A stretch of DNA of 64,000 nt, taken from positions 20,814-84,813 of the forward strand of contig JANXZZ010000052.1 of assembly GCA_025355245.1 (NCBI GenBank), written 5' to 3'. Under the pieces are notes generated by a model, which saw nothing but the letters and a program-made list of their open reading frames with translations, was not told the origin of the DNA and searched no databases. How positions within the stretch are numbered: position 1 is the stretch's first letter; every line of letters starts with the position of its first letter. Shown here one piece after another: positions 56,301-64,000 of the stretch. Origin of the DNA: Pseudomonadota bacterium. GTDB lineage: Bacteria; Pseudomonadota; Gammaproteobacteria; Steroidobacterales; Steroidobacteraceae. Both the position numbers and the translations under genes were made by a program.

Positions 56301-56489
56301 GTTGTCTCCTGTACCCGTTCTGCGGCTGCCGGCGCCGCGCGGGTCGATTCTAGCGCCGAATGGACCGTCGACTAAGGACGTCTGAGCCGCGCGCGTTTGC
56401 GCTGCCTCCCGTCGGCACCGGCGGCCGCCTCAGTTCCGGGCGGACGCGGCTCTACGGTCGCGGCCGCGGTTGGACGGGCACCGCGTGCA

Positions 56490-57180
56490 CGCGAGTGCTC
56501 GGTGCTCAGCCTGCGTCCGAAGTTGGTGAGGCGAATCTGGACGCCGACGGAGCCCACGAATTCCGGCTGCTCGTCGGACCGGCCGCTCAAGCTGCGCCCG
56601 GCCTCAGTTTGTAGCGACCGCCCAAGTCCAACGTCGTCGAATGGATGCCACGGAGACGTGGTCGTCGTAGCGCTCCGCGTCGATTTCGAGGCGCTCCTTG
56701 ACCGCACGTCCCGCCACGAAGCCGAGAATGCCCTCCTTCAGCCCGTGCGCGGGCAGGTAGCAGCCGTCCTCGACGTTCTTACTCGCCGAAGTTCTTGCTG
56801 ATCTGCAGGGGCAGCAGATACCGCGGCCCCGCAACCGCGATGTCCTTCTCGCGCGCCACGGGCCCCGCCCAGCTCGACCGGTGGAAGGGTCGAGATCTGC
56901 CATCCGCCCTCCTCCAGGTCGAGGAAGCGCCACTTGACGCCCGGGTAGCCATTGGCCCATCCGCTCTGCGTCGGCAGGCTGTTGGTTGACTGGAAGACGA
57001 ACGGCGCTTCGTAGGTGAGCTGAACGCAGGCGCCGAGCCCGCAATTGAGATCGATCTGGGGTACCTGGTCGTTCGACGCCTCCCGGGAAATCGTCGGAGC
57101 GGCGGCGGCGTTGATTTTCCGGTTGTTACTTCCCGGCGTCCCCGGATCGTGGGTCCGAAAAGGCGGCCCCCCGGGCCGTT
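56490..57180 (-). pseudogene. Multiply frameshifted outer-membrane/transporter-like protein
   Basis: Protein-like pieces in three minus-strand frames read in order: THDPGTPGSNNRKINAAAAPTI, VPQIDLNCGLGACVQLTYEAPFV and QSGWANGYPGVKWRFLDLEEGGWQIS (one frame), VAREKDIAVAGPRYLLPLQISKNFGE ending in TAA (second), DGCYLPAHGLKEGILGFVAGRAVKERLEIDAERYDDH (third), then DLGGRYKLRPG and, after another shift, EQPEFVGSVGVQIRLTNFGRRLS. This order matches a family of beta-barrel-like proteins of unknown role. At least four frame changes and an in-frame stop show it is broken. No signal peptide remains. Confidence 0.65.
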
Positions 57181-57365
57181 CGCGGTACCGATACCGGGCA
57201 TCAATAAAACAGGTGCGAACGCCGAGGTTGCGGCCCGAGTCTTCAGCTTCGTCAGCCAGTTTCCGCCTGAAATCGAATTCCTCCACGCGCCGGACGCGGC
57301 GCACGCGAGATTCTGCCAGACATATCAGTCCGGTAGCCCCGGCACGCATCCGCCGCGTACTCCGC

Positions 57366-58424
57366 TCAGTGCGACTGCGGCAGCACGTCGAACCACATGA
57401 TTCCGGCACCGGCCGTGCTGCCCTCGCCGGGTGAAACCGCCACGTACAGGCGATGCAGCGCCGGTACCAGGACGGCGGTCTTGGCACCTTTCGCGCTCGG
57501 CACGTTTGCGAGCTGGCGGTAGTGGTCGGGATCGACCTCTTCGTACACGCCGATGAACCCTTCGCCCCCGGTGACGTAGATCCGGTGGTTCGCGGCATCG
57601 AACACGACCTCGTCGCAGCGCTCGGGAGCCTTGAACTGTGCGATCGACTGGCCGGTCAGCGAGTTCAGCACGACCAGCATTCCGGGCTTGCGGGTCACAA
57701 TGAAGAGTCGGTGGTTGGCTTCGTCGAAGGCGACGGGGGCATTCTGTTGCGCCTCCTTGATCGGCCACTCGGCAACCACCGAGCGCGTGTTCTTGTCGAT
57801 CACCGCCATGTAGTTCCTGTCGGTGACGTTGATATACAGCCGGCTGCCGTGCTGCTCGACCGCCATTGCCTCGACGTGGTTCGCATTGAAACGCACGGCT
57901 CCGACCTGCGCGCCCGTCCGTGGATCGATCTCCGCGAGAACCGTGTGTTTCATGTCCACGTCCTTGCCGCCCGTCACGACGTACAGGCGGTTACGGGGGG
58001 CGTCGTAGCCGATCGAATCGGCGCCCGGGGTCAGGTTGATCGTTCCCGTGACCTTGTAGGTCGTCGAGTCGAATATCTTTGTCAGGCCCTTGCCGCTATC
58101 GGTGACCAGCAGACGCTTGAGTTCCGGGATGTAGAAAATGCTGTGCGGCGTTTCGACGCCGCTGACCGTCTTCTCGTGTGCTCCGCTGGCGAGATTGAAC
58201 ACCTCGAGCGTGCCGTGGTCTTCGGCGGCCAGGAACAGGCGATTGCCGGTCGCATCCACCGCGAAATGATCGAAGTCGCCGCTGTACCCGGGGAGGTCGG
58301 TCCGGCCGGCCGCGCGCAGGGTCGCTGACCCTTCGCCGGCCGCATCGGCGGGCATGATCCCGATCAGCGTCGAGGCGAGTGTCGCCACGGCGACCCTGAA
58401 GAATAGATTGGTTGAGCGATCCAC
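57366..58424 (-). CDS. YncE-like exported beta-propeller protein
   Basis: The 352-residue protein has a signal peptide (FFRVAVATLASTLIGIMPADAA) and a seven-bladed propeller pattern of short repeats: FDHFAVDATGNRLFLAAEDHGTLEVFNL, HSIFYIPELKRLLVTDSG, IGYDAPRNRLYVVTGG, AVEQHGSRLYINVTD, AFDEANHRLFIVTR and VFDAANHRIYVTGG. YncE-like proteins are periplasmic, often of unknown role. It lies 65 bases downstream of the triple-repeat gene on the same strand. The two share the promoter region containing the 38-bp regulatory element and probably form one transcript. Confidence 0.85.
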   Translation of the reverse strand: MDRSTNLFFRVAVATLASTLIGIMPADAAGEGSATLRAAGRTDLPGYSGDFDHFAVDATGNRLFLAAEDHGTLEVFNLASGAHEKTVSGVETPHSIFYIPELKRLLVTDSGKGLTKIFDSTTYKVTGTINLTPGADSIGYDAPRNRLYVVTGGKDVDMKHTVLAEIDPRTGAQVGAVRFNANHVEAMAVEQHGSRLYINVTDRNYMAVIDKNTRSVVAEWPIKEAQQNAPVAFDEANHRLFIVTRKPGMLVVLNSLTGQSIAQFKAPERCDEVVFDAANHRIYVTGGEGFIGVYEEVDPDHYRQLANVPSAKGAKTAVLVPALHRLYVAVSPGEGSTAGAGIMWFDVLPQSH

Positions 58425-58489
58425 GGCGTGGCTCCTGTGAAATGGTGTTTGCTGTTTGCGTCTTTGACGCGCGCGAAAGACGCGGCTGC

Positions 58490-59785
58490 TCAGAATTTTC
58501 GCGGGCCGCTCGCGCTGACGGTCGCGAACAGCGCGTCGAGAGACGAGATCTGCGCCTGAAGCTCGTCGCGAATCTGCTCGCCCTGCCGGTGCAGGACCTC
58601 GCGGTCGACGCCGGGCCTGTAGGCGAAGACGGAGCTGACGGCGCCGATATTGTGGCCGGCGGAGTCGAGCAAGACGACCTCGACCTCGAAGCGATTGCCC
58701 ACCTCATTCACTTCAAGAACCGGCTTCGCGCTCGTGATGACGCCCATGTCATCCGCATCCGCCGGCTTGCCGATCCGCCCGATGCTCGAGGCGACGATGA
58801 CGGCATCGCGCGCGCCAGGGGGCTTTACGTGCATGGCCAAGATCAGCAGTTCCGGATGCTTGTACATCGTCGAATCGACGAGTTGCTGCGCGAAACGTGC
58901 AACCGGCGGCGTCGGGACGAACGGGACCGGCTCGAACAGATTGCCGGCGTTGGTGATCCGCCGGCCGAGTGCCGCTTGCAGGGCTTCGGCCCGTCGCTGC
59001 AGCTGCACTTTGTCATCGCCCGGCTTGTAGCCGTAGACGACGCCGACCGCGCCGATGTTCGTGCCGGACACGTCGCGCAGCACGAGCTCGACTTCGAAGC
59101 GATTGCCCTCCGAATTGACCTCGAGGTTCGGTTTCTCGGTCCTGATCAGGCGCAGGTCGTCCTCGTCGCCTTTCTTGCCGATGCGGCCGATATTCGAGGC
59201 GACGATGACGTTGTCGCTGGTCTTCGGAACGTTCGCGTGCAGTGCGAGAATCTGCAGTTCGGGGTGCGCGGCGAGCGCCTCGTCGACCAGTTGTTGCCCG
59301 TAGTTGCCTGGCTGCACGCGCGAGTCGTACGTTGCCGGCTCCACCAGATTGGCGACGTGCGAGATCCGCCGCGCGAGCTCGTCGTGCACCGCAACCGCCC
59401 GTGCCTGGAGCGCGCTCTTGTCGGCGCCGGGCGAATAGGCCAGCTGGACCCCGAGTGCGCCGACCGTGCGGTGCGAGGCGTCGAGAAGCGGCAGCTCCAC
59501 CGCCAGCCGATCGCCCGCGTTCGTGACCTCGACGACTGGCACGCCCGTCTTTTCGATCCGCAGATCCTCTTCGTCAGCCGCCTTGCCGAGCGGGGCAACG
59601 TTGGAGGCGACGATCACGTTCGCCTTCGCGCCGGGCGGAGTGACGTGCATCGTGAGCCCGAGGACGTCCGGGTGATGCGCGAGGGATCGCGCGAGGAGGT
59701 ACTGCGCGTAGCTCGGGGTCGGTGCATCGGCCCGGGCCGCGAAGGCTGTCCCTACGGTCAGGAGTATGAACGCGAGTGTTCTCAT
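58490..59785 (-). CDS. Exported protein of three tandem ~140-residue Cache-like repeats
   Basis: From ATG with GGTGAGA upstream the product has 431 residues: signal peptide (TLAFILLTVGTAFAARA), then three repeats at about 25-155, 160-300 and 310-431. Each begins with a helix ending in HP (AHHPDV, AAHPEL, YKHPEL). Then come LTMHVTPPG/LALHANVP/LAMHVKPPG, IVASN(V/I)..(L/I)GK, a (D/E)-rich turn, a KP or VPV strand, (R)xEVE(L/V)xLxD.....(I/V)GA and a closing amphipathic helix. The strand order resembles PDC/Cache sensor domains. No membrane helix beyond the signal is seen, so it is a soluble periplasmic protein. It is the first gene of an operon with the YncE-like propeller. Confidence 0.75.
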   Translation of the reverse strand: MRTLAFILLTVGTAFAARADAPTPSYAQYLLARSLAHHPDVLGLTMHVTPPGAKANVIVASNVAPLGKAADEEDLRIEKTGVPVVEVTNAGDRLAVELPLLDASHRTVGALGVQLAYSPGADKSALQARAVAVHDELARRISHVANLVEPATYDSRVQPGNYGQQLVDEALAAHPELQILALHANVPKTSDNVIVASNIGRIGKKGDEDDLRLIRTEKPNLEVNSEGNRFEVELVLRDVSGTNIGAVGVVYGYKPGDDKVQLQRRAEALQAALGRRITNAGNLFEPVPFVPTPPVARFAQQLVDSTMYKHPELLILAMHVKPPGARDAVIVASSIGRIGKPADADDMGVITSAKPVLEVNEVGNRFEVEVVLLDSAGHNIGAVSSVFAYRPGVDREVLHRQGEQIRDELQAQISSLDALFATVSASGPRKF

Positions 59786-60097
59786 AGTTGTCTCACCGTG
59801 ATGCCGTAGTCTCGTCGGTCGGCTGGAGGAGGCTCGTCGCGTGTCGCGACCGGCCGACGCTACTGCTTTTGCGTGCCCGGGGCGACCGGTGCCCGAAAGC
59901 ACGCGTGCGCATTTCGATCGATACCCCCTCAACACCCGCTCCCGCCACTGCTGCCGCTTCTGCGACCTGCCATGTGCTTTGTACGCAGGGTCTCTGACTC
60001 GAGTCTGAAACCAACCTGAAAATCCGTTCAGCCACGCCGGTTAAACCGCCCGCCGGTCGCCGTGGTTCTGGGGATCTTCGTCCGTAGAATCTGCGTC
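59786..60097. other. Promoter region of the triple-repeat/YncE operon
   Basis: About 310 bases divergent between the triple-repeat gene and the truncated methyltransferase. It contains the 38-bp regulatory element described separately (59994-60031). No other feature was recognised. Confidence 0.5.
59994..60031 (+). promoter_or_regulatory. Four-half-site response-regulator element, copy 1
   Basis: Half-sites CTGAC (59994), CTGAA (60005), CTGAA (60016) and inverted TTCAG (60027) start exactly 11 bases apart, one helical turn. It lies about 210 bases upstream of the triple-repeat gene start. The same architecture occurs twice more in this cluster. Direct repeats with 11-base phasing are typical targets of OmpR-family regulators. 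The link to the nearby regulator is inferred. Confidence 0.6.
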
Positions 60098-60360
60098 ATG
60101 CCGGCCGACGAAGCCGATCCCCGCGCGGAATCCTTCAGAGGCAACCTGGAACGCTTCAGCGGCTTCGCGGCTGCCTACGACCGCTTCAGGCCAGGGCCAC
60201 AGGATGCATTCCCCGAGCCGGTCCGTCACTTCGGCGACCTGAGCGACCTTGCATTCGTCGTCGATCTCGGCAGTGGGACCGGGTTGTCGACACGCTACTG
60301 GGCGGCGCGAGCCGACCGTGTCGTTGGCATCGAACCCTCCGCCGACACGCGCGCGCTGGG
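60098..60360 (+). pseudogene. Truncated class I SAM-dependent methyltransferase
   Basis: From the ATG at PADEADPRAES the frame reads FSGFAAAYDRFRPGPQDAFP and then the SAM-binding motif VVDLGSGTGLSTRYWAARADRVVGIEPSADTRA, as in UbiE/BioC-like methyltransferases. After about residue 85 the expected continuation (region around motif II and the ALHW motif) is missing. The open frame beyond this runs antisense to the YncE-like gene and has no methyltransferase features. The missing half is probably deleted, with the breakpoint near 60350. Confidence 0.65.
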
Positions 60361-60448
60361 AAAGGAACCGCGGCCCTGGTTCTGGAGCGCGCGCATCCGG
60401 CTCGGCGTCGTCCAGCCCGCCGAGGCCGGCGCGACTGCCGGAATCGTT

Positions 60449-61501
60449 TCATTCAGCGACGACGAGTATCGCGAAGCTGGAAGCGATCATTGGCGCGCGC
60501 GGCTCGGGGTCCGACTTCGTCGGCGCAGGTGCCGGGCCGAATGTCGCGGCCGGCAGGTACACTCGGCCGCTCTCGCGATCGAGCGCAATTGTCCGCGCGC
60601 CGGACTCCGTCGCGACGTTCTGGACTACCCGATAGCGATCGCCGCCATCATCGTGCACCACGGTCAACGTGCCATCGCGGTTCGAGGTGAATACCAGCCC
60701 ACGCCTGGCGTCGTATGCGGCGCCGTCCGGGTCCGACCCGATGGGCGCGGAGCCGACGACCGCGCCGGTGTCGGAATTGAGAATGACCAGCCGCCTGTTG
60801 CCGCACGCCGCGAACAAACGGTGGTGGACGGCATCGAATGCGAGGCCGGTCGGTCCCTCTCCGGGGGCCAACGACCAGTTGGCGACGGCCTTGAGCGAGC
60901 GCGTGTCAAAAACATGGATGACGGCCTGGTCCTCGTCGTTCACGAACCCTCGCCCGCCGTCATCGAACGCGATTTGCTCAAGCTTTCCGCCTTTCAGCGA
61001 AACGGTCCCGACGATGGCTCCGCTGTCGGGTGCAATAACGGTGACGTCGCCGCTCGTGCCGCCGTTCACGACGTAGACGCGCCGCGTGAGCGGATCGTAC
61101 TCGATGGCATCGGGCTTCACGCCCGTGTATTTGATCACGGAGAGCGGCTGCAGCGTCTTCAGGTCGAACATCGTGACGCTGCGCTCGACCCCGTTGCTGG
61201 TGAAGCCGCGATTGAACGGCGCCGCCAATGCGATGCCGTGCACGCCTGCAACGTCGGTGATCTGGCCGACGAGCTTGCCGGTCGCCGTGCTGAGGACCTC
61301 GACGCGGGTTCCGTGCGCGATGAACAACCGGTGGGCGTCGCTGTCGACGCGAAGGTAGTCGTAGCCGGAGTCTTCTCCGCCGATCGCGTAGCGATCGACA
61401 ACGCGGAGGGAACGAGTGGCGGGATCGGCGCCGACACTCGTCGTCGCGCAGAGCACGGCGAGCGTGGTCAGCAGGGTCCTCGACAGCGGATGCTGGTTCA
61501 C
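60449..61501 (-). CDS. Second YncE-like exported beta-propeller protein
   Basis: The GTG start gives 350 residues with a signal peptide (TLLTTLAVLCATTSVGA). Propeller blades repeat as DSGYDYLRVDSDAHRLFIAHG, VHGIALAAPFNRGFTSNGVE, DAIEYDPLTRRVYVVNGG, IAFDDGGRGFVNDEDQ, LAFDAVHHRLFAACGNRRLVILN and AAYDARRGLVFTSNRDG. It is clearly related to, but not nearly identical with, the YncE-like protein at 57.4 kb. It is divergent from the response regulator, with the second copy of the regulatory element between them. The 3' end abuts the truncated methyltransferase. Confidence 0.86.
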   Translation of the reverse strand: MNQHPLSRTLLTTLAVLCATTSVGADPATRSLRVVDRYAIGGEDSGYDYLRVDSDAHRLFIAHGTRVEVLSTATGKLVGQITDVAGVHGIALAAPFNRGFTSNGVERSVTMFDLKTLQPLSVIKYTGVKPDAIEYDPLTRRVYVVNGGTSGDVTVIAPDSGAIVGTVSLKGGKLEQIAFDDGGRGFVNDEDQAVIHVFDTRSLKAVANWSLAPGEGPTGLAFDAVHHRLFAACGNRRLVILNSDTGAVVGSAPIGSDPDGAAYDARRGLVFTSNRDGTLTVVHDDGGDRYRVVQNVATESGARTIALDRESGRVYLPAATFGPAPAPTKSDPEPRAPMIASSFAILVVAE

Positions 61502-61559
61502 AAAATGTGTCCTTCGAAACTCGCGGCGGTTCCGGTGACCGTGACTATGGGACGCGAAC

Positions 61560-61597
61560 CTTAAACGACACTGAAGGCTTTCTGAACGAGAATTCAG
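61560..61597 (+). promoter_or_regulatory. Four-half-site response-regulator element, copy 2
   Basis: CTTAA (61560), CTGAA (61571), CTGAA (61582) and inverted TTCAG (61593), again with exact 11-base steps. It sits between the divergent YncE-like gene (start 61501) and the response-regulator gene (start 61696), so it could control both and give autoregulation. Confidence 0.65.
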
Positions 61598-61695
61598 GCG
61601 CTCGAAGAGGCTACTATCGGCTCGAATACTCGGAGGCAGGTTGGCGCGCGCGGCGCATCTCGAGTAGGCCGGCGCAGTACGCGGGAGATCCCTGC

Positions 61696-62361
61696 ATGAA
61701 GATTCTAGTAGTCGAGGACCAGGCCCGGCTGGCGCAACTCGTCAAGCAGGGCCTGACGGAGCGATCCTATACGGTGACGGCGGTTCGGACCTGCGCGGCG
61801 GCGCGCGATGCGCTGTGCGAGGACAACTTCGACCTGATCATTCTCGATCTCGGGCTGCCGGACGGCGACGGCCTCGACTTGCTGCGCGAGTGGCGCAAGT
61901 CCGGATTCAACGAGCCGGTACTTATCTTGAGCGCCCGGGATGCCGTACAAGACCGAATCAAGGGCCTCGATCTCGGCGCCGATGACTACCTGTCGAAACC
62001 GTTCAGCCTCGAGGAGCTGCTGGCGCGGGTCCGGTCGCAACTGAGGCGTTACTCCGACGTGAAGGAAACCGTCCTTGAGAGTCGCGGGATCAAGCTCGAT
62101 CTCCTGCATCACACCGCCCACGTCCAGGGCCAGCAGATCGAGCTCACGCGCCGCGAATTCGCGCTCCTCGAGATCTTTATGCAGACGCCGGGCCGCATCC
62201 TGACGCGGACTTTCATATCGGAGAAGATCTGGGCGTCCCATTTCGATGTCGACACGAACCTGCTCGACGTCTACATGAGTCGCCTTCGCACCAAGCTCGA
62301 GACGACGCTGGGCAAGCCGGTCTTCAAGACAGTACGCGGCGTGGGCTACCAGCTCCTGTGA
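61696..62361 (+). CDS. OmpR/PhoB-family response regulator
   Basis: The 221-residue regulator has a receiver domain starting MKILVVEDQARLAQLV, phospho-acceptor Asp51 in LDLGLPDGDG, LSARDAV and SKPFSLEELLARV. The winged-helix effector has LTRREFALLEIFMQTPGRILTR and ends VYMSRLRTKLE...FKTVRGVGYQLL. The frame can be extended upstream to 61507, but the receiver starts here. It overlaps the kinase gene by 4 bases (GTGA) and so is the cognate regulator. The upstream 11-base-phased element is the obvious candidate for autoregulation. Confidence 0.93.
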   Translation: MKILVVEDQARLAQLVKQGLTERSYTVTAVRTCAAARDALCEDNFDLIILDLGLPDGDGLDLLREWRKSGFNEPVLILSARDAVQDRIKGLDLGADDYLSKPFSLEELLARVRSQLRRYSDVKETVLESRGIKLDLLHHTAHVQGQQIELTRREFALLEIFMQTPGRILTRTFISEKIWASHFDVDTNLLDVYMSRLRTKLETTLGKPVFKTVRGVGYQLL

Positions 62362-63764
62362 GATCGATCAGCACCCGCCTCGCGGTGTGGTATGCATCGG
62401 CGGCGACGCTGACGCTCGCCTGCCTCTTCGTGGTGGGTTACCAGCTGCTCGAGACTTACCTGGTGCACGGCCTCGATCTCCTCAATACCGCCGAGTTCGA
62501 GCAGATCAGGGCGCATCTCGGGCCGGATTACCGGACGCTGAGCTCAAAAGTCATCGACGAGCGCATTCGCGAAACGACTGAGTTCTCCTCCGTCCTCTTC
62601 TACATCGAGATCGACAATCCGGGTACGGGGACAGTGTTCACCTCCCGCAACCTGCATTCAGTCAATATCCCCGACGTACCGGGCCAGCATCGGTACAACG
62701 CCGAAGTGCCGCAGATCGGCGAGCTGCGGGTCGCCGAGTTTGTGCTCTCGCCGTTCGACATCACGATCGCAACGCCCCGCTCGCCGCTGCACAAGGTCAT
62801 GGAGGGCTACGTCGAGGTGTGCGCGGCGCTGCTCGCCGGGATGCTAGGCGTCAGCGTCGTGATCGGCTTTGGGCTCAGCCGGCTCGCGCTACGTCCCGTG
62901 CGGCTGATACGCGAAACCGCCAATCGGATCCGCTCGGACAATCTGAGTGAGCGAATACCGGTCTCGCAGGTGCGCGATGAGGTCTCCGAGCTGGCGCTGC
63001 TGCTGAACCAGATGTTCGATCGCCTCGAATCCTCCTTCAATCAGATCCGGCGCTTCACGGCCGAGGCCTCCCACGAGTTGAAGACGCCGTTGACCGTCGT
63101 GAGGTTCCAGGCGGAGAAGTTGCTGGTGAGCGGTGAACTCACGCCGACGAACGAGGAGTCGGTGCAGATGCAGCTCGAGGAACTCGCGCGCGTCAACCAG
63201 ATCATCGAGGAGATGCTGTTTCTTTCCCGGGCGGAGGCGCAGGCCATCAGCCTGCAGTTCAGTTCGATCGATCCAGAGCCGTTCGTGAAGAGCTTCGCGC
63301 TCGATGCGCGGGTGCTCGCCGAGCACGGCGGGCGTCGGTTCGAGGTGTCGCACGAGGGTGCCGGCCAGGTGTCATTCGACGACAGCCGGATCCGCCGGGT
63401 TTTGCTCAATCTCCTGGCGAATGCGCTCGCCGTGTCACCGGCCGGCGGGGTCGTGACGCTCCGCTCGGTGCTTTCGGAATCGGAGTGGCGAGTCAGCATC
63501 GAGGACCAGGGCCCGGGGCTTCCCGTCGACCAGCACGAACGGATTTTCGAGCGCTTCGTGCGCATCAACCCGAGGGATGCCGAGGGCACGGGCAGCGGCC
63601 TCGGCCTTGCGATCTGCCGCAGCATCATCGGCCTTCACCAGGGACGCATCTACGCGCAAAACGGCCCAGAGGGGCTTGGAATGGCCGTTATCTTCGCGAT
63701 TCCGGTGAGCAAATCGGAAGCGGCTGAAGACCCCGCAATCGAGTTGTCCGTAAGAAAGTTGTAA
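62358..63764 (+). CDS. Sensor histidine kinase, cognate to the response regulator
   Basis: The 468-residue kinase has two membrane helices (about 8-30 and 152-176) enclosing a ~120-residue periplasmic sensor domain (EFEQIRAHLGPDYRTL...LSPFDITIATP). HAMP follows (about 178-228). The dimerisation domain has His239 in EASHELKTPLTVV. The ATPase domain carries NLLANALAVSP, EDQGPGLP and GTGSGLGLAICRSII. The layout is of the CusS/QseC type. The signal is unknown; no metal-ligand cluster is obvious in the sensor domain. It is translationally coupled to the response regulator. Confidence 0.92.
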   Translation: MRSISTRLAVWYASAATLTLACLFVVGYQLLETYLVHGLDLLNTAEFEQIRAHLGPDYRTLSSKVIDERIRETTEFSSVLFYIEIDNPGTGTVFTSRNLHSVNIPDVPGQHRYNAEVPQIGELRVAEFVLSPFDITIATPRSPLHKVMEGYVEVCAALLAGMLGVSVVIGFGLSRLALRPVRLIRETANRIRSDNLSERIPVSQVRDEVSELALLLNQMFDRLESSFNQIRRFTAEASHELKTPLTVVRFQAEKLLVSGELTPTNEESVQMQLEELARVNQIIEEMLFLSRAEAQAISLQFSSIDPEPFVKSFALDARVLAEHGGRRFEVSHEGAGQVSFDDSRIRRVLLNLLANALAVSPAGGVVTLRSVLSESEWRVSIEDQGPGLPVDQHERIFERFVRINPRDAEGTGSGLGLAICRSIIGLHQGRIYAQNGPEGLGMAVIFAIPVSKSEAAEDPAIELSVRKL

Positions 63765-63913
63765 GCATAGGTTCACCATTGCCCGCCGGGAGTTACGGAC
63801 GCCTTGCGTACTGCTCGGCAGGGGATGACACGGTGATCCGGACCCTTTGTGCGTCCTTCCAAGCGCCTTGGTTGTTGATGGATCCCTTCGACGAACGGTG
63901 CCCCCGGCAGGAC

Positions 63914-63951
63914 CTGAATCGGCATTCAGGTCGAATTCAGTCTCACTTAAG
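63914..63951 (-). promoter_or_regulatory. Four-half-site response-regulator element, copy 3 (inverted)
   Basis: Reading plus strand: CTGAA (63914), TTCAG (63925), TTCAG (63936) and TTAAG (63947), at 11-base steps. This is the exact reverse-complement arrangement of the other two copies, even keeping the CTTAA outer half-site. It lies 150 bases after the kinase stop, presumably in the promoter of the next gene outside the window. Confidence 0.65.
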
Positions 63952-64000
63952 AATGGGCCGCTACAACACACCTGCAGGATGTCCGTCCTGGCGAGACGCG

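Noticed and set aside
60360..61564. Continuation of the methyltransferase frame as a 500-residue protein
   Set aside because: After about residue 85 it runs antisense to the YncE-like gene and shows no methyltransferase features.

Overview
The window is a very GC-rich stretch (by eye well above 60% GC) from a Gram-negative bacterium. The evidence is a Kdp potassium system with a beta-barrel porin, a TonB-dependent receptor, Tat and lipoprotein export signals, and many secreted hydrolases. The gene mix (S9/S41/M20/P1 peptidases, amidohydrolases, DUF1501/DUF1800, YncE-like propellers) resembles a soil or freshwater proteobacterium of the Steroidobacter/Xanthomonadales type. That placement is inference. 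No rRNA, tRNA, integrase, transposase, phage gene or CRISPR array was recognised.

Layout. 0-8 kb: kdpA(end)-kdpB-kdpC-porin-kdpD-kdpE, high-affinity K+ uptake and its two-component control. 8-18 kb: fatty acid desaturase, GNAT, a cupin/TlpA-redoxin pair, an S51 peptidase, a Cys-rich secreted protein, a ThDP-dependent decarboxylase/synthase, an RcnB-like protein and a YcaQ-like glycosylase. 18-22.7 kb: a translationally coupled two-gene unit encoding a SIR2-like/TIR fusion and a membrane-anchored nSTAND-type ATPase with a helical-repeat tail. This is the best candidate for an immune or conflict system. 23-46.8 kb: mostly peptide and amide catabolism (S9, two amidohydrolases, S41-like, M20, DJ-1/PfpI, RidA, beta-lactamase-fold hydrolase), an MFS carrier, a stand-alone EF-G paralogue, NDH-2, the DUF1800/DUF1501 pair, a TPR lipoprotein and an NTF2-like protein. 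46.8-60.4 kb: five decayed loci (PAS sensor fused to a redoxin tail, frameshifted nikR, an unknown fragment, a multiply frameshifted outer-membrane-type protein, a truncated methyltransferase) lie among intact genes (TonB receptor, amidase, P1 peptidase, cysteine dioxygenase-like cupin). 57.4-64 kb: two YncE-like propellers, a protein of three tandem ~140-residue repeats, and an OmpR-type response regulator with its histidine kinase.

The right-hand cluster is tied together by a 38-bp element seen three times: four half-sites at exact 11-bp spacing, of form CTKAM-N6-CTGAA-N6-CTGAA-N6-TTCAG. It lies upstream of the triple-repeat/YncE operon, in the divergent promoter region between the second YncE gene and the response-regulator gene, and, inverted, after the kinase gene at the window edge. 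This looks like the binding site of the local response regulator and defines a small, apparently undescribed regulon of exported proteins.
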